A stretch of DNA of 64,000 bases from Campylobacter lari subsp. concheus. GTDB lineage: Bacteria; Campylobacterota; Campylobacteria; Campylobacterales; Campylobacteraceae. Numbering within the stretch: position 1 is the first letter of the stretch; each line of letters begins with the position of its first letter. Below the pieces are notes generated by a model. That model searched no databases. It was given only the letters and a program-made list of their open reading frames with translations, and was not told the DNA's origin. The stretch spans positions 930,001 to 994,000 of the forward strand of contig NZ_CP043426.1 of the NCBI RefSeq assembly GCF_008245025.1, given 5' to 3'. Below are positions 48,942-57,977 of the stretch, piece after piece. Made by a program: the position numbers and the translations under genes.

Positions 48942-49396
48942 TGAAAAAAACTATAGTAAAAAACAAAAAAGCTTTTTTTGATTATGAAATTTTGGAAAAA
49001 TTTGAAGCAGGCATTGTTTTAAAAGGTTCTGAGGTGGTAGCATTAAGAGCTAGTAGAGCAAATTTAAAAGATTCTTTTGTGCGTATTATCAAAGGTGAAA
49101 TTTTCTTACTTAATGCTCATATTTCTCATCTTAGCACCACACATTCATTTTACAAACATGATGAAAAAGGTGCACGAAAACTTTTAATGCATAAAAAGCA
49201 AATCGATAGACTTTTTGGTAAAATTAGCACCCAAGGCTTTACTATAGTGCCCTTAGAACTTTATTTTAATGAAAAAAATAAAGCAAAAGTTTTAATAGCC
49301 TTAGCTAAAGGAAAAAACTTACACGATAAAAGAGAAAGCTTAAAGAAAAAACAAGCAGATCTTGAAGCAAGAGCTGCTATGAAAAATCATTATTAA
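48941..49396 (+). CDS. smpB: SmpB, tmRNA-binding protein
   Basis: 151 residues. [38 protein letters not shown], and the C-terminal basic tail starting with [16 protein letters not shown] are the SmpB signatures. It carries tmRNA (ssrA) to stalled ribosomes for trans-translation; the tmRNA gene is not in this window. Placed upstream of clpS-clpA, joining ribosome rescue with protein degradation. Confidence 0.97.
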   Translation: MKKTIVKNKKAFFDYEILEKFEAGIVLKGSEVVALRASRANLKDSFVRIIKGEIFLLNAHISHLSTTHSFYKHDEKGARKLLMHKKQIDRLFGKISTQGFTIVPLELYFNEKNKAKVLIALAKGKNLHDKRESLKKKQADLEARAAMKNHY

Positions 49397-49409
49397 AAAA
49401 AGGATTTTG

Positions 49410-50027
49410 ATGAAAAAATTTGCTTATTTATTTTTTATATTTGCTTTTGCATTTTTAATAAGTGCTTGCTCAAGTGAAGAAAAAATCGAAAATGAATTTG
49501 CTTTTGCTGAGTATAAAGTGGGTGATGAAATTCTTTTAAAAAGTGTCAATGGTGGTGAAAAAACCTTAGTAAGAACACAAAATGGTTTTATGATAAAGGG
49601 CGAAGAGAATAAAATTTTAATGTTTGATTTTTTTGGAACCTTTTGCACGCCTTGCCAAGAAGAAGCTGCCCATCTAACAAGCTTATGGCAAAAAAATACA
49701 GATAATTTTATTATCGTAGGGCTTAGTCATTTTGAAAATGTAAGCGATCAAACTGTAAAAGATTTTGCTATTAAATATGGGGCGTATTATTTTTTAAGCA
49801 ATTCTAAAGAAAATGATAGAATTGTCGCGCAAGCTTTAAAAGATATTAACTATCAAAGCATGGAACAACTTCCTTTTAAAGTAGTTTTAAAAGATGGTAT
49901 TTATCAAGATTTAACAGACTTTTGGAATAAAGACTCAAAAAGCTATGTGAAATATTATCTTGGAAAAGTTTCCACTGAGATTATGCAAGAAGATATTAAT
50001 AGGATATTAAATGGGTCTAAAAAGTGA
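49410..50027 (+). CDS. Thioredoxin-like lipoprotein (TlpA/ResA type)
   Basis: About 205 residues from the ATG at 49410 (a TTG one codon upstream is in frame but closer to the AGGA ribosome site). Lipobox FLISACSS gives a mature Cys at residue 20. The thioredoxin fold follows: MFDFFGTFCTPCQEEAAHL has the CxxC as CTPC, and EQLPFKVVLKDG contains the cis-Pro position. Probably a periplasmic membrane-anchored thiol-disulfide protein, possibly for cytochrome c or other cysteine proteins; substrate unknown. Overlaps clpS by 17 bases. Confidence 0.88.
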   Translation: MKKFAYLFFIFAFAFLISACSSEEKIENEFAFAEYKVGDEILLKSVNGGEKTLVRTQNGFMIKGEENKILMFDFFGTFCTPCQEEAAHLTSLWQKNTDNFIIVGLSHFENVSDQTVKDFAIKYGAYYFLSNSKENDRIVAQALKDINYQSMEQLPFKVVLKDGIYQDLTDFWNKDSKSYVKYYLGKVSTEIMQEDINRILNGSKK

Positions 50028-50304
50028 AATTTTAGAACAACAAAAACTAGCAGAACCTAAAATGTTTAAGGTTTTGCTTTTAAATGATGATATTACCACC
50101 ATGGATTTTGTAATTGAAATTTTAATGAATATTTTTCATCATGATTTTGAAAAAGCAAGCGCAATTATGCTTGAAATCCATCATCAAGGAAGCGGGGTTT
50201 GTGGCATATACACAGAAGAAATTGCACTTAGCAAAAAACAGCAAGTTGACATGGCAGCAAAAAATAATGATTTTCCACTCCAAACAAGGATAGAAGAACA
50301 ATGA
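50011..50304 (+). CDS. clpS: ClpS, N-degron adaptor of ClpA
   Basis: 97 residues. A short flexible N-terminus, then KVLLLNDDITTMDFVIEIL (N-degron pocket, with DD and TTM), and ASAIMLEIHHQGSGVCGIYTEEIA. ClpS binds Leu, Phe, Trp or Tyr N-termini and delivers them to ClpAP. It overlaps the thioredoxin-like gene and overlaps clpA by 4 bases. The clpP gene is not in this window. Confidence 0.97.
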   Translation: MGLKSEILEQQKLAEPKMFKVLLLNDDITTMDFVIEILMNIFHHDFEKASAIMLEIHHQGSGVCGIYTEEIALSKKQQVDMAAKNNDFPLQTRIEEQ

Positions 50305-52430
50305 AATATAAAGAATTGATTGACTCATTTATACCAAATGCAAGACATTTAAGCTTTATCAATCATCATGAATTTATCACTTGTGAGCATTTACTTTTTG
50401 CTTTAGTTAAACTTAGCAATGATTTTAAAAATCTACTTGAAGAAATCGGAGATGGTGATTTACAAGGCTTTGAAAATGAATTAAAAAATTATCTGGCTAA
50501 AAATAATGAAATTTTAAAAAAAGAAATAGAACCTATTTTTTCTGTAATTTTGGAAAATATATTACACAAGCTAAATGCGAAAAATCAAACAAGCGTGATT
50601 GATTTTATCATCGCACTTTGTAAAGAAGAAAAAGCTTATTCTTATAATATTTTAAAAAAACACCTAATAGAAGAAGAAAAAATAAAAGAATTGTTACAAA
50701 ATGCTGAATTTAAAAATTTAAAAACCCATACTATAGAGCTAGTTGAACTTGCAAAAAAAGGTAAAATAGATCCTGTTATAGGTAGGAAATTTGAACTTGA
50801 AAGAATGATGCAAATTCTAAGCCGTCGCAAAAAAAATAATCCTATTTTAGTTGGTGAGCCAGGTGTTGGTAAAAGTGCTGTTATAGATGGACTAGCGCTA
50901 GCTATAACTGAAGAAAAAGTACCAAAACATTTAAAAAACTCAAAAATTTATAGTCTTGATATGGCAAGCTTGCTTTCAGGAACAAAATATAGAGGTGATT
51001 TTGAAAAAAGATTAAAAGATATCATAAAAGAATTAGAAAATATCCCTAATGCTATTTTATTTATAGATGAAATTCACACCATAGTAGGAACTGGTGCAAG
51101 CAATGAAAGTCATGCAGATATGTCAAATTTATTAAAACCTGCACTAAGTAATGGTAACATTAAATGCATAGGTGCAACTACTTTTATAGAATATAAAAAC
51201 ACCTTTGATAAAAACAAAGCCCTAAGTAGAAGATTTGCAAAAATTGATATAGATGAGCCAAGCGAAGAAGAGTGTTTTTTAATCTTACAGGGCTTAAAAA
51301 GCAAATACGAAAATTTTCACAAAATCAAAATCAGTGATGAAATTTTACAAACAAGTATAAAACTAGCAAAACAATTTTTACATGATAAATTTTTACCCGA
51401 TAGTGCGATTGATTTAATCGATGAGCTTGGCGCAAGTTTTGCTTTGGAAGATAAAAAAAGTAAAAAAATAGTAAAAATAAAAGATTTAGAAAATACTTTA
51501 GCAAGAATGACACATTCTCATAAAATTTATGAAAGCGATCAAGGTAAAATTCTTAAGAACTTGGAACATGTTTTAAAACAAAATATCTTTGGACAAGATG
51601 AAGCTATTAAAACTTTATGTTCTATTTTAAAACAAAGCTATGCAGGATTAAAAGGCAAAAACACTCCAAAAGGTGTGTTTTTATTTACCGGATCAAGCGG
51701 GGTTGGCAAAACCGAACTTGCTAAAAATTTAGCACAAATTTTAAACCTTAATCTTGAAAGATTTGACATGAGTGAATACTCACAAAAACATGATGTAAGC
51801 AAACTCATAGGAACTTCAGCAGGTTATGTGGGCTATGAAGATGGTGGCTTGCTTAGCAATAGTATTAGAAAAAATCCTTTTAGCATAGTTTTATTTGATG
51901 AGATAGAAAAGGCTCATCCTGATTTAACTAATACCTTTTTGCAAATTTTTGATAATGCAAGTTTAACAGATAATAGTGGGTTAAAAGCTGATTTTAAAAA
52001 TACTATTATCATTATGACTTCAAATTTAGGTCTCAAAGAAAGTAATGAGCTTGGTTTTTTAAGCAGTGATAAAGAAAAAAGTAATAAAGCCATAAAAGAT
52101 TTCTTCGCACCTGAATTTATCAACCGTATAGATAAAATCATTCATTTTAATGACTTAAGTCAAGAAATTTTAGAACAAATCGTTCAAAAAGAACTAGATT
52201 TAATGGCAAAAAATTTAAACAACATCACCATGGAAGCTGATAAAAAAGTAAAAGAATTTCTTGCTAAAAAAACTACTAATAAAGAATTTGGAGTAAGATT
52301 ATTAAAACGCATTATTGCCGAAGAATTAGGTGAGAAATTGAGCGATGAGATTTTATTTGGAAAATTAAAAAATGGTGGTAAATTAAAACTCAAACTTTCC
52401 AAAAATGAAAAAATTGAATTTGTATTCTAA
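50301..52430 (+). CDS. clpA: ClpA, AAA+ unfoldase of the ClpAP protease
   Basis: 709 residues. An N-terminal adaptor-binding domain (about 1-140) precedes two AAA+ modules: Walker A GEPGVGKSA at 185 with Walker B ILFIDEIHT, and GSSGVGKTE at 464 with Walker B VLFDEIEKAHPD. There is no ClpB middle domain. It unfolds substrates brought by ClpS and feeds ClpP. Somewhat shorter than E. coli ClpA (758). Its last 26 bases overlap aat. Confidence 0.96.
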   Translation: MKYKELIDSFIPNARHLSFINHHEFITCEHLLFALVKLSNDFKNLLEEIGDGDLQGFENELKNYLAKNNEILKKEIEPIFSVILENILHKLNAKNQTSVIDFIIALCKEEKAYSYNILKKHLIEEEKIKELLQNAEFKNLKTHTIELVELAKKGKIDPVIGRKFELERMMQILSRRKKNNPILVGEPGVGKSAVIDGLALAITEEKVPKHLKNSKIYSLDMASLLSGTKYRGDFEKRLKDIIKELENIPNAILFIDEIHTIVGTGASNESHADMSNLLKPALSNGNIKCIGATTFIEYKNTFDKNKALSRRFAKIDIDEPSEEECFLILQGLKSKYENFHKIKISDEILQTSIKLAKQFLHDKFLPDSAIDLIDELGASFALEDKKSKKIVKIKDLENTLARMTHSHKIYESDQGKILKNLEHVLKQNIFGQDEAIKTLCSILKQSYAGLKGKNTPKGVFLFTGSSGVGKTELAKNLAQILNLNLERFDMSEYSQKHDVSKLIGTSAGYVGYEDGGLLSNSIRKNPFSIVLFDEIEKAHPDLTNTFLQIFDNASLTDNSGLKADFKNTIIIMTSNLGLKESNELGFLSSDKEKSNKAIKDFFAPEFINRIDKIIHFNDLSQEILEQIVQKELDLMAKNLNNITMEADKKVKEFLAKKTTNKEFGVRLLKRIIAEELGEKLSDEILFGKLKNGGKLKLKLSKNEKIEFVF

Positions 52431-53046
52431 ACTTTTAAAAAGCCCTGATGATGCGCCTGTTTTTATTAGTGAAAAACTAGAAGTAGATTTTATACCTCAT
52501 GCTTATAGCTTAGGGCTTTTTCCATGGACTAGCAATCCTGTTACTTGGTGGTGTCCTTCTCCTAGAATGGTGCTTTTACCTGATGAAGTGCGCATACAAA
52601 AAAGCATAAAAAAAGCTTTAAAAACTTATGAAATAAGACTTAATTTTGATTTTAACTCGCTTATAAATCATTGCGCAAAAAGAAAAAAAACTTGGATAAG
52701 TCAAGAATTTATACAAGTTTATACAAAGCTTTTTGAGCAAAATTTAGCTCATAGTGTTGAAGTTTATGAAAATGATGTTTTAATCGGCGGTTTATACGGA
52801 CTTATAATAGGTAAAATATTTTTTGGTGAAAGTATGATAAGTCTTAAAAAAGATGCTTCAAAAGTAGCCCTAATAAGACTTTGTGAACTTTTAAAACCAT
52901 ATGATTTTTTAATAGATTGTCAAGTGCCTAACGAGCATTTAAAATTTATGGGTGCCAAAGAAATGACAAAAAAGGATTTTTTAAAAACATTAGAAAAAAA
53001 AGTTTTGCTTGAAAGTGGCTTTAAAAATTTCAAAAATTTACTATAA
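52405..53046 (+). CDS. aat: Aat, leucyl/phenylalanyl-tRNA--protein transferase
   Basis: 213 residues. FIPHAYSLGLFPWTSNPVTWWCPSPRMVLLP and KTWISQEFIQVYTKLFEQNLAHSVEVYE, GGLYGLIIGKIFFGESM, and DCQVPNEHLKFMGAKEM are the family blocks. It adds Leu or Phe to proteins with N-terminal Lys or Arg, creating N-degrons that ClpS recognises. The ATG at 52405 lies inside clpA and has no clear ribosome site; in-frame TTG codons at positions 4 and 6 are alternatives. Last gene of the run; no terminator is evident before the flgB promoter. Confidence 0.94.
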   Translation: MKKLNLYSKLLKSPDDAPVFISEKLEVDFIPHAYSLGLFPWTSNPVTWWCPSPRMVLLPDEVRIQKSIKKALKTYEIRLNFDFNSLINHCAKRKKTWISQEFIQVYTKLFEQNLAHSVEVYENDVLIGGLYGLIIGKIFFGESMISLKKDASKVALIRLCELLKPYDFLIDCQVPNEHLKFMGAKEMTKKDFLKTLEKKVLLESGFKNFKNLL

Positions 53047-53084
53047 AAAGATATACTTATACATAAACAAAATTGCATAAATAT

Positions 53085-53104
53085 TTTGGAATGATTTTTG
53101 CTTT
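53085..53104 (+). promoter_or_regulatory. Sigma-54 promoter of flgB-flgC-fliE-pbpB
   Basis: TTTGGAATGATTTTTGCTTT: GG at 53088-53089 and GC at 53100-53101 with the exact 10-base spacer of a -24/-12 promoter. It lies about 38 bases before the flgB ATG, which has an AAAGGAAAA ribosome site. Sigma-54 (RpoN) with FlgR controls rod and hook genes in Campylobacter. Confidence 0.9.
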
Positions 53105-53138
53105 TAACCTATAAAAGCTTTATTTTAAAGGAAAAATT

Positions 53139-53570
53139 ATGATAAGCCCTTTTAAATCAAAAGAACTTATTGTTGATGCTTTAGCAGGAAGAAACCTAAG
53201 AAGTCAAATGATTAATTCTAACCTTGCAAATGTCGATACTCCTTTTTATAAAGCAAGAGATATAGAATTTGAAACTGCTTTAGTTAATAGAGCAAATGAA
53301 ATTTTCAAAAAAAAAGATACCAAAGAGCTTGAATTAGCAAGTACAAACGCAAATCATCAAAAACCTTGGAAATTTCCAGATCCTAATAAATCAACCATTT
53401 ATTTAAGAGATGGACATTTAGCAAGAAATGATGCAAATACAGTAGATCTTGATGTAGAAACTACTGAAATGAGTAAAAATACTATGATGATTACTGCTTT
53501 AGATGGTGTTTTAAGAAGACAAAGTAATATTTTTTCAACCATCATAGAAACAAGCTCTAAATTAGGCTAG
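53139..53570 (+). CDS. flgB: FlgB, flagellar proximal rod protein
   Basis: 143 residues. SKELIVDALAGRNLRSQMINSNLANVDTPFYKARDIEFE is the rod N-terminal pattern, here in pieces LRSQMINSNLANVDTPFYK; the C-terminus VDLDVETTEMSKNTMMITAL completes the axial motif. It forms the rod base with FlgC, FlgF and FliE. First gene of the sigma-54 operon. Confidence 0.95.
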   Translation: MISPFKSKELIVDALAGRNLRSQMINSNLANVDTPFYKARDIEFETALVNRANEIFKKKDTKELELASTNANHQKPWKFPDPNKSTIYLRDGHLARNDANTVDLDVETTEMSKNTMMITALDGVLRRQSNIFSTIIETSSKLG

Positions 53571-53580
53571 GAGAAAAACA

Positions 53581-54075
53581 ATGGCTTATTTAAGTGATTT
53601 TGATATTAGCGGATACGGACTTAGCGCTCAACGCTTTAGAATGAATGTAATTAGTTCAAATATAGCTAATGCAAACACCACTAGAACAGCAGAAGGTGGT
53701 CCGTATAGAAGAAGAGAAGTGATTTTTAAAGCAACTGATTTTAATGAATTACTAAATAAACAAATTGCTAAAGATAATAATTTTTTAGAATATGAAAATC
53801 CTTTAAACGACCCAGCTTCACAAAAAGATGCAAAACCTGCTATAATGAGTGTAGTAGTTGATAAGGTTGTAAGAGATGATAAAGATTTTCGTATGAAATT
53901 TGATCCATCTCATCCAGATGCGAATGAACAAGGCTATGTTGCTTTTCCAAATATAAACCCTGTCATCGAAATGGCCGATTTAATAGAAGCAACAAGAGCT
54001 TACCAAGCCAATGTAAGCGCTTTTACAAGCACTAAAACTATAGCACAAAGTGCGATAGATTTACTAAGAGGTTAA
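53581..54075 (+). CDS. flgC: FlgC, flagellar proximal rod protein
   Basis: 164 residues. FDISGYGLSAQRFRMNVISS and NIANANTTRTAEGGPYRRRE at the N-terminus, NPVIEMADLIEATRAYQANVS at the C-terminus, all characteristic of FlgC. Exported by the flagellar type III system. Ten bases after flgB and three before fliE. Confidence 0.96.
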   Translation: MAYLSDFDISGYGLSAQRFRMNVISSNIANANTTRTAEGGPYRRREVIFKATDFNELLNKQIAKDNNFLEYENPLNDPASQKDAKPAIMSVVVDKVVRDDKDFRMKFDPSHPDANEQGYVAFPNINPVIEMADLIEATRAYQANVSAFTSTKTIAQSAIDLLRG

Positions 54076-54078
54076 TAA

Positions 54079-54372
54079 ATGAACACTATTAATGGTATTA
54101 ATCAATTTAACAATGTTAACAATAAAAATAATAATAACTCAAATAATATAGGTGATGAATTTTCAAGCTTATTAAAAAATTCTATTAACAACCTTAATAA
54201 AACTCAAGAAACAGCTGAAGCTGCTATGGTAGACATTGCAACAGGCGAAGTAAAAGACTTACACCAAGCAGCAATTGCTATTAGCAAAGCTGAATCAAGT
54301 ATGAAATTTATGCTTGAAGTTAGAAATAAGGCTATAAACGCATATAAAGAAATTTCAAGAACTCAAATTTAA
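54079..54372 (+). CDS. fliE: FliE, MS ring-rod junction protein
   Basis: 97 residues. The C-terminal half is the FliE signature: FSSLLKNSINNLNKTQETAE, DIATGEVKDLHQAAIAISKAE, then FMLEVRNKAINAYKEI. The first 25 residues are a low-complexity Asn-rich tail (INQFNNVNNKNNNNSNN). Connects the rod to the MS ring. Three bases before pbpB. Confidence 0.95.
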   Translation: MNTINGINQFNNVNNKNNNNSNNIGDEFSSLLKNSINNLNKTQETAEAAMVDIATGEVKDLHQAAIAISKAESSMKFMLEVRNKAINAYKEISRTQI

Positions 54373-54375
54373 TAT

Positions 54376-56187
54376 ATGCTTTCAAACACCATTAGAAATA
54401 GAGTTTCAAAGGTAGCTTTTGCTTTTTGTATGGCTCTGTTTTTTATGGCCTTGTTTTTACTTTCTACTTTTTTTCTAACCTCAAAACGCCATATACCAAA
54501 TACCCAAAAAGAACAATATTTTTCCGCTCTTAGAGGCAATATCATTACAAGCGATAATTTTACAGTAACTTCTAGTAGGCAAATTTATAGAGCTGAAATT
54601 GATCTTAGAAGTTTAAATCCTGATAAAAAAGAATTATTTTTAACTCTTTTTCAAATTTATAGTAGTGCAAGCGATGAACAAATGCAAGATATCAAAAAAA
54701 GAATGCTTGCAAAAAAAAGAAGAAGTTATAATTTTATTTTACTCCAAGATATTAATTCAAAAGATGCAAGTTATTTAAAAGAATTAGCTAAAAAGCTTTA
54801 TACTCAAGGTTTTTTTAAGTCTTTTACAAATAACAATGGCAGAGTTGAAACAAGAGGACTTGATATCATAGAACACAAAGAAGATCGCGTGTATATGCCA
54901 AAAGACTCACTTACTCCTATCATAGGCTACACAAGAACTTATATGGATGAAAAAAGTGAAATTTTTAAAAATGTTGGCATAAAAGGCTTAGAAAAATACT
55001 ACAATGAATGTTTAAGCCCTTTACAAAATGCAAAAATCCAAGGTTTAAGAGATATAGGTGGCAATATTATCTTAAATTTACACTCTTATGAAAAGCGTAA
55101 AATAGATGGATGTAATTTATACTTAAATATTTCACTAAAACTTCAAAAAGGCTTAGAAAAGGCTATTGATAAAAGAAATGAAGATCTAAAAGCTAATGAA
55201 ATTATAGTTGCAATTATGGAAAGTAAAAGTGGGAAAATTTTAGCCCTTGCTAGCTCAAGAAGATATGATCCGCAAAATCGTGGAAAAGATCTATCTGTGC
55301 TTAATGCAAGTGCGATAGAATATGGCTATGAAGCAGGCTCTGTTATAAAGCCTTTTATATTTACCACTGCTTTAATGCTTGATAAAATCAAAGTCAATGA
55401 AATCATCAACACCCAAGGTGGTCAATACAAGCTTGGCCGTTTTACTATACGCGATGATCATAGAAAAGATAAAATGAGCATGGAAGAAGTTATCACCTAC
55501 TCTTCAAATGTCGGTATGATTAAAATCGCCCAAAGATTAAGTAATCTTGAAATCATCTCAGGGCTTAGAATTTTTCGTTTTGGAGAAAGAAGCGGTATTG
55601 ATCTTCCTTATGAACAAAAAGGAGAAATACCAAATCCAAAAAGGTTAAGAGAAGTAGAAAAATCTGTATTAAGCTATGGCTATGGCTTAAAAACAACTTT
55701 TATGCAACTTCTAGCTGCTTATAATGTATTTAATAATGATGGAATTTATATCACACCACAAATTGCAAATAAAATTTATCAAGACGGACGTTTAATAAAA
55801 CTTGATGATGAAGTTAAAAAAGAAAAAATTCTTTCAAGTAAAGCCGCCAAAGAAATGCAACAAATTTTAATCAATGTTATAGAAAAAGGAACGGGCAAAA
55901 AAGCACAAACTCAAGGCATCATCATAGGTGGCAAAACGGGTACAGCTAGGATTGCTGAAAGAAAAGGCTATACTTCAAATCGCTACAATGCTTCATTTTT
56001 TGGCTTTGCAAATGATGAGAAAAACAATTACACTATAGGGGTTTTGGTGAGAAATCCTACCAAGGCTTATAGTTATTATGCTGCACAAAGTGCTTTACCT
56101 ATGTTTAAAGATACAGTAAATCTTATGATAAAAGAAAGTTATTTAAAGCCTATAGAAAACAAAACAATAAAAACTAATCCGAACTAA
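54376..56187 (+). CDS. pbpB: Class B penicillin-binding protein, FtsI/PBP3-like transpeptidase
   Basis: 603 residues. One N-terminal membrane segment (about 13-36), a pedestal domain, and the transpeptidase with S322-VI-K325 (AGSVIKPF), S376-S-N378 (YSSNVG) and K520-T-G. It cross-links septal peptidoglycan. No PASTA repeats are present. It starts three bases after the fliE stop without a visible ribosome site, so it is likely translated by coupling and cotranscribed with the flagellar rod genes. The pairing flgBC-fliE-pbpB also occurs in C. jejuni. Confidence 0.93.
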   Translation: MLSNTIRNRVSKVAFAFCMALFFMALFLLSTFFLTSKRHIPNTQKEQYFSALRGNIITSDNFTVTSSRQIYRAEIDLRSLNPDKKELFLTLFQIYSSASDEQMQDIKKRMLAKKRRSYNFILLQDINSKDASYLKELAKKLYTQGFFKSFTNNNGRVETRGLDIIEHKEDRVYMPKDSLTPIIGYTRTYMDEKSEIFKNVGIKGLEKYYNECLSPLQNAKIQGLRDIGGNIILNLHSYEKRKIDGCNLYLNISLKLQKGLEKAIDKRNEDLKANEIIVAIMESKSGKILALASSRRYDPQNRGKDLSVLNASAIEYGYEAGSVIKPFIFTTALMLDKIKVNEIINTQGGQYKLGRFTIRDDHRKDKMSMEEVITYSSNVGMIKIAQRLSNLEIISGLRIFRFGERSGIDLPYEQKGEIPNPKRLREVEKSVLSYGYGLKTTFMQLLAAYNVFNNDGIYITPQIANKIYQDGRLIKLDDEVKKEKILSSKAAKEMQQILINVIEKGTGKKAQTQGIIIGGKTGTARIAERKGYTSNRYNASFFGFANDEKNNYTIGVLVRNPTKAYSYYAAQSALPMFKDTVNLMIKESYLKPIENKTIKTNPN

Positions 56188-56197
56188 CTTTAAAATT

Positions 56198-56217
56198 TAG
56201 AGTTTTATTTGACTCTA
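56198..56217. terminator. Weak hairpin between pbpB and hemH
   Basis: TAGAGT / ACTCTA, a 6-bp stem with an 8-base loop, lies between the two convergent genes. The stem is short and no clear T-tract follows, so function is uncertain. Confidence 0.35.
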
Positions 56218-57117
56218 GACTAAACAATTTAAAATAAACTCTATAAACTCATCGCTATCATTAGGGCAAGCAATAAGCTCATAATCACTTTTTGCTAAGT
56301 GTCTATACTCAACTCCAAGCTCAAAAATCGTTTCAGAGCAATCTATACAAAAAGATATAGGATAAATCAAAGCTTTTTGATCTAAATTTTCTAAAATATC
56401 ACTTGTGTTAGGTTCAAGCCATTTCACTGGACCTAGTTTTGATTGATATGATAAAATGATTTGATCAAATTCATTTTTAAGTTTTTCTTTCAAGATACCC
56501 ACATGCTCTTGCACATGTTTTTCATACAAATCACCTTTTTTAATCACTGAAAGCGGTAAAGAATGGGCAGAAAAAATCAAAATTTTATAATCACACTCTT
56601 TCTTTTTTTCTAAAATATGTTTTATAATCATTTCATTATAAAGTTCATCTTTATAAAAAACATCAATGATTTTTACATTAGCTTGATTTTGGATATTTCT
56701 TAGCTCATTTTGTACCACTTCTAAAGAACTAGTTACAGTGGTTTTAGAATGATGGGGGTATAAAGGAAATAAAATGATTTCATCATTTTTTTGAAAATCA
56801 TATTTTGAAAAAATATCATTTGCAAAGGGTGGAACATATAGACTGATAAAATCAAAATTATATTCTCTAGTTTTGGAATTTAATTTATCACATAAACTTT
56901 GCGTGATTTGAGTAAGCGGGGATTTCCCACCCATTTTTTCATAGTTTTGCTTCATAGCTTTTAGTCTTGATTTTCTTATCATAAAGGCTACAAATTTTCT
57001 TAAAAAAACATTTTTTATTCCTAAAATATAAGGATCATTAAACATATTTTTTAAAAAAACTTCACATTCATCAAGTTTATTAACCCCGCCCATATTTAAA
57101 AAAAATACATATTTCAC
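56215..57117 (-). CDS. hemH: HemH, ferrochelatase
   Basis: 300 residues. YVFFLNMGGVNKLDECEVFL and MFNDPYIL at the N-terminus, LFPLYPHHSKTTVTSSLE, ILIFSAHSLPLSVIKKGD with the catalytic His, SYQSKLGPVKWLEPNT, and CSETIFELGVEY with the conserved Glu. It inserts Fe2+ into protoporphyrin IX to make heme, needed by the Nap and Nrf cytochromes. Last gene of a three-gene minus-strand unit; it shares one base (TAATG) with the oxidoreductase gene. Confidence 0.95.
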   Translation of the reverse strand: MKYVFFLNMGGVNKLDECEVFLKNMFNDPYILGIKNVFLRKFVAFMIRKSRLKAMKQNYEKMGGKSPLTQITQSLCDKLNSKTREYNFDFISLYVPPFANDIFSKYDFQKNDEIILFPLYPHHSKTTVTSSLEVVQNELRNIQNQANVKIIDVFYKDELYNEMIIKHILEKKKECDYKILIFSAHSLPLSVIKKGDLYEKHVQEHVGILKEKLKNEFDQIILSYQSKLGPVKWLEPNTSDILENLDQKALIYPISFCIDCSETIFELGVEYRHLAKSDYELIACPNDSDEFIEFILNCLV

Positions 57118-57977
57118 TATTTAACACCTTCTAAAATTTCTTGCACTCTCAAAGCATCTTCAATGCTAGCTAAATTTTTACAAACCCCATTTTGCAAAAG
57201 CTCAAAAAAGTCTTCATGCTCAGCATACAAAGGAGAATTTTCATATAAATTTGGAATTTTTTGCGTATTAATAAAAAATTCAAAATTTTTAAGATCAAGT
57301 TCATAAGTATGTTTTTTACCTAAAAGTGTGATTTTTCTTATAATGCATTGTCCATTCCAGCTATCATGAATACTTGCTAAAATATTTTCTAATTTTAAGC
57401 TTATCATTACCTCATCTTCAAATTTATCATAATGGAAGCTTTTATAAATATTTGCTTTTAAAATCTGTTCTTGACTTAAAAATCTAACTAAGTCAATATC
57501 ATGTACACCAAGATCACTTAAAACACCTACATCGTTTATTCTTTGTGGATAAGGCGAAATTCTTTGTATATTAATACTTATAATCTCATCTTCTAAGAGT
57601 TTTTCTTTTAAAGTTAAAATAGCAGGGTTAAATCTCTCACAAAAACCCACCCCTACTCTGACTTTATTTTCTCTAGCTTTTTGCTCTAAAATTAAAATTT
57701 CATCAATATTTAATGCCAAAGGCTTTTCTATCAAAACATTTTTTATTTTAAGAAAAACCTTTAAAGCTGTATCTAGATGCGTATGAGTAGGCGTAGCAAT
57801 GATAACACCGTCAAGATTTTGCTTTAAAAAATCATCAAAATTTTTATGAAAAAAGTGTTTAAATTCATCTTTGCAAAAAGGATCATAAAGATGAATTTCT
57901 TTTACTTTTAAATTACGCTCAAGTTCTCTTAAATGGTTTTTACCCATTTTACCAAGGCCTATAAGCCCTATTTTCAT
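57117..57977 (-). CDS. Gfo/Idh/MocA-family sugar oxidoreductase
   Basis: 286 residues. Rossmann loop IGLIGLGKMGKNHLRELERN at the start, EKPLALNIDE with the catalytic Lys of the family (motif EKP), and VLSDLGVHDIDLVRFL with the conserved D/H (the GxxxDxxxH-like motif). NAD(P)-dependent oxidation or reduction of a sugar or nucleotide-sugar is expected; the substrate is unknown. It overlaps the DegT gene by four bases, and the two probably act in sequence. Confidence 0.88.
   Translation of the reverse strand: MKIGLIGLGKMGKNHLRELERNLKVKEIHLYDPFCKDEFKHFFHKNFDDFLKQNLDGVIIATPTHTHLDTALKVFLKIKNVLIEKPLALNIDEILILEQKARENKVRVGVGFCERFNPAILTLKEKLLEDEIISINIQRISPYPQRINDVGVLSDLGVHDIDLVRFLSQEQILKANIYKSFHYDKFEDEVMISLKLENILASIHDSWNGQCIIRKITLLGKKHTYELDLKNFEFFINTQKIPNLYENSPLYAEHEDFFELLQNGVCKNLASIEDALRVQEILEGVK

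Noticed and set aside
53046..53139. Terminator expected after the 13-gene sstT-aat run
   Set aside because: I could not find a convincing hairpin with a T-tract in this gap, so none is reported; read-through into flgB remains possible.
54079..54160. Asn-rich low-complexity start of fliE as a phase-variable repeat
   Set aside because: The AAT/AAC codons are irregular and contain no long homopolymer or perfect tandem unit; FliE N-termini are variable.
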